Assembly (NCBI GenBank): GCA_016869015.1
Contig: VGFB01000266.1
Span: 1 to 5,993, forward strand
DNA: 5,993 bases
Direction: 5' to 3'
DNA from: Armatimonadota bacterium
GTDB lineage: Bacteria > Armatimonadota > Zipacnadia > Zipacnadales > VGFC01
Below are positions 1 through 5,972 of the stretch, one piece after another. Position numbers and translations under genes: made by a program. The stretch's first letter is position 1. Each line of letters starts with the position of its first letter. The notes under the pieces are model-generated. The model saw only the letters and a program-made list of their open reading frames with translations, was not told where the DNA came from and did not search any database.

Positions 1-192
1 GTCCCCGACCCGCATCGCGACCACCGACGGTCCCGACGCGGCCTCCTTGCCGCCGTCCTTCCCGGCGTCGGCCGATCCCCCCGTGTCGTCGGTGGACGAC
101 GTGTCCCCCGCCTTGAAGCTCGTCTTGACGGAGCACGACGCAAGAGCCAGCGACAGCGCGATCAGCGCGACAACCAGGACTGCGGGTCTCAC
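1..192 (-). CDS. Lipoprotein, N-terminal 64 codons (runs off left edge)
   Basis: Reading the minus strand from a GTG at 192, the first 20 residues are a short basic start (Arg2), a hydrophobic stretch of Val, Ala and Leu, and a lipobox Leu17-Ala18-Ser19-Cys20. This is a typical signal peptidase II signal, so Cys20 should be lipidated and the protein anchored in a membrane facing the periplasm or outside. After the Cys comes a low-complexity linker of about 35 residues rich in Thr, Ser, Asp, Gly and Lys, then the window ends at Val-Val-Ala-Met-Arg-Val-Gly-Asp. The start is supported by GGGAGG at 201-206 with an 8-base spacer. The folded domain is not in the window, so the function is unknown. 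The last residues faintly resemble the entry into a SurA/PrsA-type chaperone domain, but this is too short to call. It is transcribed divergently from the C45 gene. Confidence 0.75.
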   Translation of the reverse strand, partial: MRPAVLVVALIALSLALASCSVKTSFKAGDTSSTDDTGGSADAGKDGGKEAASGPSVVAMRVGD

Positions 193-251
193 GATGGACA
201 CCTCCCGATAGCCAAATTCCCCCAAGGCCATGCTGCGCTCTTCAACACCGC

Positions 252-296
252 CGCGCCGGGGCCCTCCTCCCGCCAACCGATCGACCCCGGGGCGCG
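252..296. repeat. GC-rich imperfect inverted repeat upstream of promoter
   Basis: The left arm CGCGCC-GGGG (252-261) can pair with CCCC-GG-GGCGCG (285-296), giving 4 plus 6 base pairs with a two-base GG bulge and a 23-base spacer. The right arm ends one base before the -35 hexamer of the C45 promoter. It could be an operator-like or structural element between the divergent genes. In DNA this GC-rich such repeats also occur by chance, and no T-run follows, so it is not a typical terminator. Confidence 0.35.
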
Positions 297-297
297 A

Positions 298-327
298 TTG
301 ACGCCACGGCCGGGCGACTCCTATAAT
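298..327 (+). promoter_or_regulatory. Sigma-70-type promoter of the C45 gene
   Basis: TTGACG (298-303, one mismatch to TTGACA) and a perfect TATAAT (322-327) are separated by 18 bases, which is near-consensus for a housekeeping sigma factor. Transcription would start around 333-336, giving a leader of about 33 bases before the ATG at 368. An AT-rich hexamer like this stands out in such GC-rich surroundings. Because the -10 box overlaps the ATG at 326, that upstream ATG would not be in the transcript, so the promoter helps decide the start codon. Confidence 0.75.
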
Positions 328-355
328 GGGCGCGCGACGTCGCGAACCCCGGAAC

Positions 356-360
356 GGGAG
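356..360 (+). promoter_or_regulatory. Ribosome binding site deciding the C45 start
   Basis: GGGAG at 356-360 lies 7 bases before the ATG at 368. The in-frame ATG at 326 has no such site and overlaps the -10 box, so 368 is preferred. Confidence 0.65.
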
Positions 361-367
361 TCACCTG

Positions 368-1732
368 ATGCAGCGCGCTCTGACCGCCGTGCTGCTGGCG
401 TTCGTGGTGGGCCTCACTGCCCTGCTGACTTGCTGTCTCAGCTTCCGCGCGGCTCCGGCAGCCGCGTACGCGCCGCCACCTCTGCGGCTCTCTCTGGTCT
501 CCCAGCCCGACCCACAGCCCACCGTTCAGAGGCTCGGCGAGCACCTGTCCCTCGTGGATGGGCTCCGCGTGCTGCACGTCTGGGGCTCCCACCGCGAGAT
601 GGGCCGGCAGCAAGGGGAGGCGCTGGCCGAGGAGATCCGGGGCGGCATCCAGCGGTACATGGAGGCGAAGGTCCGGGACGACTGGGGCTACCCGCTGGAC
701 TACCAGCGGCGCTGCGCCGAGGCGATGGCCAAGCACATCCCGCCCGAGTACATCGAGGAGATGCGCGGCATTGCGGAGGGCGCGGGTGTCCCCTACGGCC
801 AGGTCCTGCTGCTGCACACTCACGCTGATATGGTGCATTTCGGCAAGGAGTGGGGCGAGGTTACCGACGGGCGGCAGCGCAAACAGGAGTCGCTCTGCTC
901 CAACTTCGTCGCCTTTGGGCCGGCGACGGTCGAGGGGAAGGTCTACCACGGCCGGAACCTGGACTGGACCACCGGCACAGGCATCCAGGAGTTCGCGACG
1001 CTCCTGATCGCCGAGCCCGAGGACGGCGTCCCCTTCGCGTTGCTGGCGTGGGCGGGCTGCATCGGCGGGGTCACGGGGATGAACGCCGAGGGGATCACCT
1101 TCGGCGAGATGACCTCCAGCACCGCCGACGAGACCCTCGACGGGATGCCGCTCTTCCTGGCCTGCCGTCGGATCCTCGACAGCTGCCGCGACCTCGGGGA
1201 AGTCGAGCAGTTCGTGAAGACCTACCCCGGCACCACGGGATGGAACTTCATGATCGCCGATGGCGACGCGCAGGATGCGCTGGCGATTGAGGTCGACGCG
1301 AAGGAGCGCGTCGTCTATCGTCCGAGCGATCCCGCGGAGCTCATCCCGCCGATGTCGTACCCGATCCCCAACGCCATCCGCCGGACGAACCACCCGATCA
1401 CCCCCTCCCTGCAGGAGAGCATCGCCTCTCGCGCCGGGATCACGGGGATCAAGGTCCCCGTTGTGAGGACGGCGGTACCCTTCCTGGATACCTGGCAGCG
1501 GTACGCGGCTCTGGGGCACTGGATCTCGGAGGAGTACTACGGGCGGATCGACGAGCGGGTGGCGCGGGCCATGCTGCAGAGCCCGCCGGTCGCCGGCGGG
1601 GGCAACCTGCACAGCGCCGTCTTCAACGCCACCGACCGGGTCATGTGGGTCGCGAATGCATCGCTCACCGACCCGGCCTGGTCGCAGCCCTACGTCCGCA
1701 TCGACCTGCGGGAGTGGCTCGGACGGCGATGA
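368..1732 (+). CDS. Exported C45-family Ntn-hydrolase / acyltransferase-like protein
   Basis: This 454-residue protein belongs to the peptidase C45 family (isopenicillin-N / acyl-CoA:6-aminopenicillanic acid acyltransferase-like), within the Ntn-hydrolase fold that also holds choloylglycine hydrolases and penicillin V acylases. Members cleave themselves so that an internal Cys becomes the N-terminal nucleophile, then hydrolyse or transfer acyl groups on amides. Residues 4-24 are a hydrophobic export segment, with a possible signal peptidase I site near Ala31-Ala32-Ala33. The pro-region carries the family motif G-S-H-R-E-M-G-R-Q-Q-G (73-83). The expected nucleophile is Cys177 in S-L-C-S-N-F, followed by G-R-N-L-D-W (195-200), whose Arg196 and Asp199 match the conserved pair after the nucleophile in choloylglycine hydrolases. 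G-M-N-A-E-G (237-242) matches the next conserved loop, and N-L-H-S-A-V-F near the C terminus is also family-typical. The start at 368 is chosen for its ribosome site and promoter. The substrate cannot be read from sequence; a penicillin substrate should not be assumed. Family is near certain, activity is inferred. Confidence 0.88.
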   Translation: MQRALTAVLLAFVVGLTALLTCCLSFRAAPAAAYAPPPLRLSLVSQPDPQPTVQRLGEHLSLVDGLRVLHVWGSHREMGRQQGEALAEEIRGGIQRYMEAKVRDDWGYPLDYQRRCAEAMAKHIPPEYIEEMRGIAEGAGVPYGQVLLLHTHADMVHFGKEWGEVTDGRQRKQESLCSNFVAFGPATVEGKVYHGRNLDWTTGTGIQEFATLLIAEPEDGVPFALLAWAGCIGGVTGMNAEGITFGEMTSSTADETLDGMPLFLACRRILDSCRDLGEVEQFVKTYPGTTGWNFMIADGDAQDALAIEVDAKERVVYRPSDPAELIPPMSYPIPNAIRRTNHPITPSLQESIASRAGITGIKVPVVRTAVPFLDTWQRYAALGHWISEEYYGRIDERVARAMLQSPPVAGGGNLHSAVFNATDRVMWVANASLTDPAWSQPYVRIDLREWLGRR

Positions 1733-1747
1733 GGGGCCTGCCGGGCT

Positions 1748-2212
1748 CTACACCGCCTCGAACACGACGGGCGAGATGAGTTTGGCGACCTTGTCCAGCT
1801 CCTGCTCGTCGGTGAACCCGAACGTGCCGACGTCATCGGAGTCCACGTCGATGACCCCCAGGATCTCGTGGTTGCGCCAGATGAGGACCACGATCTCCGA
1901 CCGGACGGCCTCGCTGCAGCAAAGGTAGTTGCGGCACTGCCGGACATCCTCGACGATCTGGTTCTGCCGCGTCTGCACGGCCGTTCCACAGACGCCCTTG
2001 CCGACCGGGATGCGGGTGTGGACCGTGGGGATGCCGGAGAAGGGCCCTAGCTCCAGCACTTCCCCACGGAGGTAGTAGAGGCCCACCCACGAGTGCCTCG
2101 GGTCGACCTGGCGGACCGTCTCAACCACCTTCGCCAACTTCTCGCGCGGCTTCCCTTCCCCCGCGACGAGGGCCTCGATGTCGCGCAGGGGCGCCCGATA
2201 GCGCTCCGGCAT
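1748..2212 (-). CDS. GAF-domain protein, free methionine-R-sulfoxide reductase type
   Basis: This 154-residue protein is a single GAF domain of the fRMsr (YebR-like) type, a cytoplasmic enzyme that reduces free methionine-R-sulfoxide using Cys residues recycled by thioredoxin. Visible hallmarks are L-G-P-F-S-G (55-60), T-R-I-P-V-G-K-G-V-C-G-T-A (66-78), R-S-E-I-V (104-108) and G-V-I-D-V-D-S (119-125). Cys75 matches Cys94 of the E. coli enzyme, and Cys99 in L-C-C-S matches the catalytic Cys118. The position of E. coli Cys84, usually Ala-Cys before T-R-I-P, is His65 here, while extra Cys residues sit at 93 and 98. The length is close to family size. The start is supported by GGAGGGAG at 2219-2226, 6 bases before the ATG. 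It lies last in the minus-strand block and converges on the C45 gene, with 15 bases between the stops. The family call is firm; full reductase activity is less certain because of the missing Cys. Confidence 0.87.
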   Translation of the reverse strand: MPERYRAPLRDIEALVAGEGKPREKLAKVVETVRQVDPRHSWVGLYYLRGEVLELGPFSGIPTVHTRIPVGKGVCGTAVQTRQNQIVEDVRQCRNYLCCSEAVRSEIVVLIWRNHEILGVIDVDSDDVGTFGFTDEQELDKVAKLISPVVFEAV

Positions 2213-2218
2213 CCCGTA

Positions 2219-2226
2219 CTCCCTCC
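2219..2226 (-). promoter_or_regulatory. Ribosome binding site of the GAF gene
   Basis: On the minus strand GGAGGGAG lies 6 bases before the ATG at 2212. It sits 7 bases after the TAG that ends the SGNH remnant, so the GAF gene has independent initiation although it shares the remnant's frame. Confidence 0.7.
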
Positions 2227-2233
2227 GTTTCGC

Positions 2234-2422
2234 CTACCCAAGAACCGCCCGCACGTGCGCCGACGACGACGATCGCTGCTTCAGATCGTTGATCCCGAGT
2301 GCGATGACGACCGGATCGGGCGCCTTGTGCGCCTCAAGGCAAGGGACCAGATGCCCTTTCCCGTCCTTATACCCCTCAATCGAGTCATACCACACGGTTA
2401 TTCGTCCGTTGAGCCCCTCCCG
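2234..2422 (-). pseudogene. SGNH/GDSL hydrolase remnant (middle part only)
   Basis: The minus strand encodes 62 residues and a TAG (2234-2236) that match the middle of an SGNH-hydrolase esterase of the arylesterase / Mycobacterium smegmatis acyltransferase (MsAcT) type. R-E-G-L-N-G-R-I-T-V-W (2422-2390) fits block II, I-E-G-Y-K-D-G-K with H-L-V-P-C-L-E-A-H (2380-2327) fits the family's central region, and V-V-I-A-L-G-I-N-D-L-K (2311-2279) contains the block III G-x-N-D (2285-2296). Block I with the catalytic Ser (G-D-S) and block V (D-x-x-H) are absent, so it cannot be an active esterase. No convincing start is present; it begins at the codon right after the TGA of the upstream gene, in that gene's frame. 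It ends in a run of four Ser encoded by a TCG repeat (2261-2272), then about ten residues and the stop. It was recognised by motif recall, not by alignment. The likeliest reading is a decayed or recombined gene; a read-through extension of the upstream protein is a weaker option. Confidence 0.7.
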
Positions 2423-4117
2423 TCATTCGCCGGCGATCCGGTCGATCTCAACCTTCGACCCCACCGGCGCCGCGCCGGCAGCCGGATCGAGGCGAATGGC
2501 CCGAATCGCCTGCCCCTTCCACTTTGCATGGCCGCCCACGGGAATGGCGTACTCGTGCCACTCCCCATCGGCGGTGATCGGGAAGTTCAGGTACTTGTCG
2601 TCTGCGAAGCCCGGCTCGTCGGCAGTGGTCCAGAACAACTGTCCCTCGGGGCCGCCGCCAGCCAGCTTCATGCGAACCCTCACCGCCGAGTACCGGTCCG
2701 GCTCGATGCGGAGGAAGGTCCGCGTGAGGAACGGGTCGCTCCCCGTGAAGGTCAGTGTCAGAACTCCGTCGGCCACGGTCGGCTCCGCGAGGGAGTTGAG
2801 CCCGCCCCAGCCTTCAAGGTCGCCGGCCGTGTCGAACCCGAAGTCGATGGCGGTCACGGGCTTCGGGGGCTCCGCGTAACGGAACTCGGTCTGCAGCCGC
2901 AGCAGCCTCCCGCCGCCGGGCTCCAGCGTCAGCGTCACCTGCCCATCCTCCATCGGCAGCTCGCGCTCCGGGCCGTCCTGCGCCGAGACCTCGAAGACGC
3001 CCGTCACGTGGGGCTTGAGGGTCACGTCGAAGTCCGCCGGGTCGCGGTGGCTGCGATTCACGACCATCGCGTGCTGCCCCCCCGCAGCGTCCTGAAGCAA
3101 CCCCAGCACCAGTGGCACGTCGTCGGGCAGTTGCACGATCTCGTCTCGCCCCAGGCGTCGACACCCTTGCGGAGTGTCGCCCGTGTGGTACACGCCTGTG
3201 GAGGTCAGGCCGAGCAGCGTCTTCCCCAGCGTACGGGTCTCGGCGTTCAGTGCCTGGATGATCGGGTAGAGCCGCGCCGGCTTGCCCTGGGCGTCGACAA
3301 TGCCGATCTCGGCGGCTGCCTCCCAGTCGGGGTGCGTCCAGTACGTGAAGTACATCAACCCTTTCATGCCGTACGCCAGCGAGGTGTACACCTGCCAGCG
3401 CATCTCGTCGGCGGTCGGGTCGCGGTAGCCCAGGTGGGGGAGCGACAGGATGATGTTCCACGGCGGCGTGCCGTACCGCAGGCCGTACTCGCGGATCAGC
3501 TCCAGGTTCTCGAAGTAGTCCTTGCGGTCTGTGCCATCCTTCATCAGGCAGTAGTGGTCGTAGCTCAGCACCCGGGGCTGCACGATGGACAGGTACTTGT
3601 CCAGGTGGTCCGCGTAGGTGGGCGTCCCGAGCTGCTGCACGCTGGCGTAGGTGGGGAACAGGTTGATGTACGGGAGGTGCGCCGGGTCCTGGGCTTCGAA
3701 CTCCCGGCTGACCTCCCCCAGCGCCTGGAATAGCTCGTAGCCCGGCTCATCCTGCAGGTAGTAGCCGTAGAGCGCCGGATGCTGCTCGTAGTCGGCGATG
3801 ACCTTCCCGATCGTCTCCCGCCACCGATCGCCGGCCGTCATCTGCCACGCGATCCGCCCGTCCACCACCAGTGCCCGGAGGCCGACCTCTCGGCAGAGAT
3901 CGAGCATCTTCCGGTTCTCCTCGACGCTGTACCCGCCCGCCGGGCCGCAGACGGTGAAGTTGCAGTCCCTCACGGTCTGCCAGGTCTCCCGCGTGTTGGC
4001 CTCCACCGGCGGCCCATACCAGTAGCTGATCGGATACTCCTCCGGCTCCCACGGCGCGGCGGCCACAGCGCCCGCGAGCAGGACCATCGCGATCAGACAC
4101 GACATCGGCATGCTCAT
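2423..4117 (-). CDS. Secreted TIM-barrel glycosidase-like protein with C-terminal CBM-like domain
   Basis: This is a 564-residue exported protein. Residues 1-21 form a Sec signal peptide with cleavage expected after Ala19 or Ala21 (A-V-A or A-A-A). Residues about 25-300 look like a TIM-barrel glycoside-hydrolase-like domain: S-Y-W-Y-G-P-P (31-37) near the start, Y-G-Y-Y-L-Q-D-E-P-G (117-126), S-Y-D-H-Y (185-189) and G-L-M-Y-F-T-Y-W (253-260). Glu124 of the D-E-P motif is a plausible general acid, but I cannot identify the second carboxylate. Residues about 300-412 look like the all-beta domain often closing such barrels. Residues about 423-564 resemble a jelly-roll carbohydrate-binding module, opening F-G-F-D-T-A-G-D-L-E-G-W and ending K-V-E-I-D-R-I. 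The start is supported by TGGAGG at 4124-4129, 6 bases before the ATG. It follows the GH127-like gene by 28 bases, so the two are probably co-transcribed. I cannot assign a numbered GH family, and the substrate is unknown. Confidence 0.8.
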   Translation of the reverse strand: MSMPMSCLIAMVLLAGAVAAAPWEPEEYPISYWYGPPVEANTRETWQTVRDCNFTVCGPAGGYSVEENRKMLDLCREVGLRALVVDGRIAWQMTAGDRWRETIGKVIADYEQHPALYGYYLQDEPGYELFQALGEVSREFEAQDPAHLPYINLFPTYASVQQLGTPTYADHLDKYLSIVQPRVLSYDHYCLMKDGTDRKDYFENLELIREYGLRYGTPPWNIILSLPHLGYRDPTADEMRWQVYTSLAYGMKGLMYFTYWTHPDWEAAAEIGIVDAQGKPARLYPIIQALNAETRTLGKTLLGLTSTGVYHTGDTPQGCRRLGRDEIVQLPDDVPLVLGLLQDAAGGQHAMVVNRSHRDPADFDVTLKPHVTGVFEVSAQDGPERELPMEDGQVTLTLEPGGGRLLRLQTEFRYAEPPKPVTAIDFGFDTAGDLEGWGGLNSLAEPTVADGVLTLTFTGSDPFLTRTFLRIEPDRYSAVRVRMKLAGGGPEGQLFWTTADEPGFADDKYLNFPITADGEWHEYAIPVGGHAKWKGQAIRAIRLDPAAGAAPVGSKVEIDRIAGE

Positions 4118-4123
4118 GTTCGG

Positions 4124-4129
4124 CCTCCA
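4124..4129 (-). promoter_or_regulatory. Ribosome binding site of the TIM-barrel gene
   Basis: TGGAGG on the minus strand lies 6 bases before the ATG at 4117, inside the 28-base gap after the GH127-like gene. It favours this ATG over the in-frame ATGs at codons 3 and 5. Confidence 0.7.
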
Positions 4130-4145
4130 ACACCAGTCGAGTCGG

Positions 4146-5972
4146 TCAGCGCAGCTTCGGCAGCTTGCGCGGCACTTCCGCGAAGATCGGCAGCCATTCG
4201 TTCTTGGGCTCGACGGAAAGGACGGTGTTGCCGAGCCAGCGGTAGGTGTAGTCGTGGTCGGCGACGTGGAGGACCTGGGTGACGTCCACGAGGGGGTAGG
4301 TGATCGTGAGTTCCTGGCCGGGCTTCGCCCGGGCGAAGAGGACGTGGTCGCCCTTCCAGGCGGCTGGGATGGGCTCGCCGTCGAGGTACGTCTTGACCTC
4401 GCCGCGAGGTGTCCAACTCGGCGGGCGGAGGAGGTAGTTGGCGCGCTTCCTCGCGATGACGGTGAGGCGGCCCTCGTGGGGGAGGAACGAGATCACGCGC
4501 GCGGCCGGGTGGTCGCGGTTGAAGGCGAGGTTCACCTCGACGCCGCGCTCGGTCTCGAGGACAGTGTTGCTCCAGGCGGTGTAGATGGTCCGCATCCCCT
4601 CGGGCGGGCAGCAACCCATGCCGTTCATGCCGTCGGGGCTCTTGGCCCACGCCATCCCGTTGGGGCTGAGGCAGGCGTGGATGCCGCCGCTGAAGGCGCG
4701 CATGAGCTCCAGGCCCTCCTCGGCGCCGGCCGGGTTGTCCCGATGGATGTCGCGGTAGAGCGCCTCGTACTCGGGGGTCACGAACCACTGGGCCTGAACC
4801 GTGTAGTTGCGCACGTAGCGCTCGACGTGGTCCCAGTACTCGGTGTGGCCTGCGCGGGCGAGCCAGAGGGCGACGTCGGTCATGTCGGCCGTATTGCACG
4901 TCTCGCTGAACGGATGGTGCGGGTTCGGCGACTCCGGGAACCAGCCCCAGTCCGTGCCCATCGAGCGGAGGTGCTCGTAGGTGCGGCGGCTCCAGTCGAG
5001 GTACCGGGGTTCCTTCAGCAGCGCCCCCAGGTGTGCGACGCCCAGCACCGGGCGCATGTGCAGGTGCGAGTTCCAGCCCGTGAAGGTCCCGTCGGCGTTG
5101 ATGCGGTTCGCGCCCGCCGTCGTCTGCAGCCCGGCCACCTGTCCGTCGGCGAAGGCGATGGCGAACTCCAGCGCCTCGGGATCCTGGGTGGCCTCCCAGT
5201 ACCGCACGATGGGCTCGAGGATGCTGGGGTACTGCTGCTGGATGCTCGTGCCGAGGAACTTGCCGTCCAGCCACCCGTCGAGGCCGCCTTCGTAGTACGC
5301 GCGGCCGGTGTCCCACGTGGCGAGGCTCCGAAGGCCGTCGACGAGCTTCTTGGCCAGCCGGATCTGCTCCTCATCGCCGGAGCGCCGATGGCGCTCGACG
5401 AGGCTGACGAGCGTCTCGCCGGTCGTCCAGTTCATCGCGCACTCGGCCGCCTCGAAGTTGAACAGGCAGTATGGCCGGCACCAACTCAACCCGTCGTCCC
5501 GCACGTACCCCAGGATGCGCTGCCAGATCGCCGCTTCGATCTCGCGACCCTCGTCGCTCCCGCTGATCTCCCGCATGAAGATCCACTCCCAGTCCATGCG
5601 GTTCTCGGTGTCGCCCACGGCGACCGGGTCGAACTCGTTCAGGCGCGGGCAGGGCGGGCAGCGCAGCGGCATGATCCCAAAGCGCGTCTCGAAGCCTCGC
5701 TCCTTGCTCGGGTTGTGGATGAGGTACTGCATCGCCCAGCGCGCCATCGCGACGAGGTCGACGTCCTGCGGGGGCGTGGCGCCGGGCGTCGCCGGCGCCG
5801 GCACGAGCTTCGCCTCCACGATGTCGCCGCGGTAGCCGCGCGGGAGGAACTCCTCGTACTCCTCGTCGGGCAACGGTGCGTCGGCTGCGGGCAGCCTCAC
5901 GGGGAAGCGCGCAAACACATGCCCGATCCGGTCCTTCCAGGTCGGGTGCATGAAGATCACGCTGTTCAGCAC
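4146..5972 (-). CDS. GH127-type beta-L-arabinofuranosidase-like protein (5' end uncertain)
   Basis: From a GTG at 5972 this encodes 608 residues resembling the GH127/GH146 clan, (alpha/alpha)6-barrel zinc enzymes that release beta-L-arabinofuranose. The diagnostic metal and catalytic residues are visible. S-E-T-C-N-T-A-D-M holds Glu357 and Cys359, G-M-G-C-C-P-P-E holds Cys454 and Cys455, and Glu347 in W-F-P-E-S is a candidate acid/base. They correspond in order to Glu338, Cys340, Cys417, Cys418 and Glu322 of Bifidobacterium HypBA1. Helical-barrel sequence fills about 70-470. A beta-sandwich follows, with Y-L-L-R-P-P-S-W (513-520) and K-T-Y-L-D-G-E-P-I (527-535), then a tail containing Y-R-W-L-G-N-T-V. 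No signal peptide is seen from this GTG. The frame stays open to the window edge at 5993 and the site before GTG is only a G-run (5979-5984), so the true start may lie outside. An ATG at 5951 is another option. It leads the minus-strand block in this window. Family placement is good; exact substrate is inference. Confidence 0.82.
   Translation of the reverse strand: MLNSVIFMHPTWKDRIGHVFARFPVRLPAADAPLPDEEYEEFLPRGYRGDIVEAKLVPAPATPGATPPQDVDLVAMARWAMQYLIHNPSKERGFETRFGIMPLRCPPCPRLNEFDPVAVGDTENRMDWEWIFMREISGSDEGREIEAAIWQRILGYVRDDGLSWCRPYCLFNFEAAECAMNWTTGETLVSLVERHRRSGDEEQIRLAKKLVDGLRSLATWDTGRAYYEGGLDGWLDGKFLGTSIQQQYPSILEPIVRYWEATQDPEALEFAIAFADGQVAGLQTTAGANRINADGTFTGWNSHLHMRPVLGVAHLGALLKEPRYLDWSRRTYEHLRSMGTDWGWFPESPNPHHPFSETCNTADMTDVALWLARAGHTEYWDHVERYVRNYTVQAQWFVTPEYEALYRDIHRDNPAGAEEGLELMRAFSGGIHACLSPNGMAWAKSPDGMNGMGCCPPEGMRTIYTAWSNTVLETERGVEVNLAFNRDHPAARVISFLPHEGRLTVIARKRANYLLRPPSWTPRGEVKTYLDGEPIPAAWKGDHVLFARAKPGQELTITYPLVDVTQVLHVADHDYTYRWLGNTVLSVEPKNEWLPIFAEVPRKLPKLR

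Noticed and set aside
200..260. Promoter for the divergent lipoprotein gene
   Set aside because: A TTGAAG is present on the minus strand, but no hexamer resembling TATAAT lies at a workable spacing, so nothing can be supported.
326..367. Upstream ATG at 326 as start of the C45 gene
   Set aside because: It overlaps the TATAAT box, has no ribosome site, and would put 14 Arg-rich residues before an otherwise normal export signal.
242..1612. Long open frame of 456 codons overlapping the C45 gene
   Set aside because: It has Arg/Asp/Gly/Leu-rich shadow composition and conflicts with the promoter, ribosome site and Ntn-hydrolase motifs of the plus-strand gene.
1730..1750. Possible terminator hairpin between the convergent stops (GGGGCC-TGCCG-GGCTC type)
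   Set aside because: The stem is only about five pairs with a wobble and has no T-run on either strand; both transcripts may end inside the opposing genes or by another mechanism.
2390..2422. Small independent gene starting at an internal GTG in the SGNH remnant
   Set aside because: The GTG (2393-2395) lies inside conserved block II sequence, has no ribosome site, and the product would still lack the catalytic Ser and His.
2093..3733. Plus-strand open frame of 546 codons opposite the TIM-barrel and GAF genes
   Set aside because: It is rich in Arg, Val, His and Leu without recognisable motifs, and lies antisense to proteins with a signal peptide, ribosome sites and family motifs; long antisense frames are common in GC-rich DNA.
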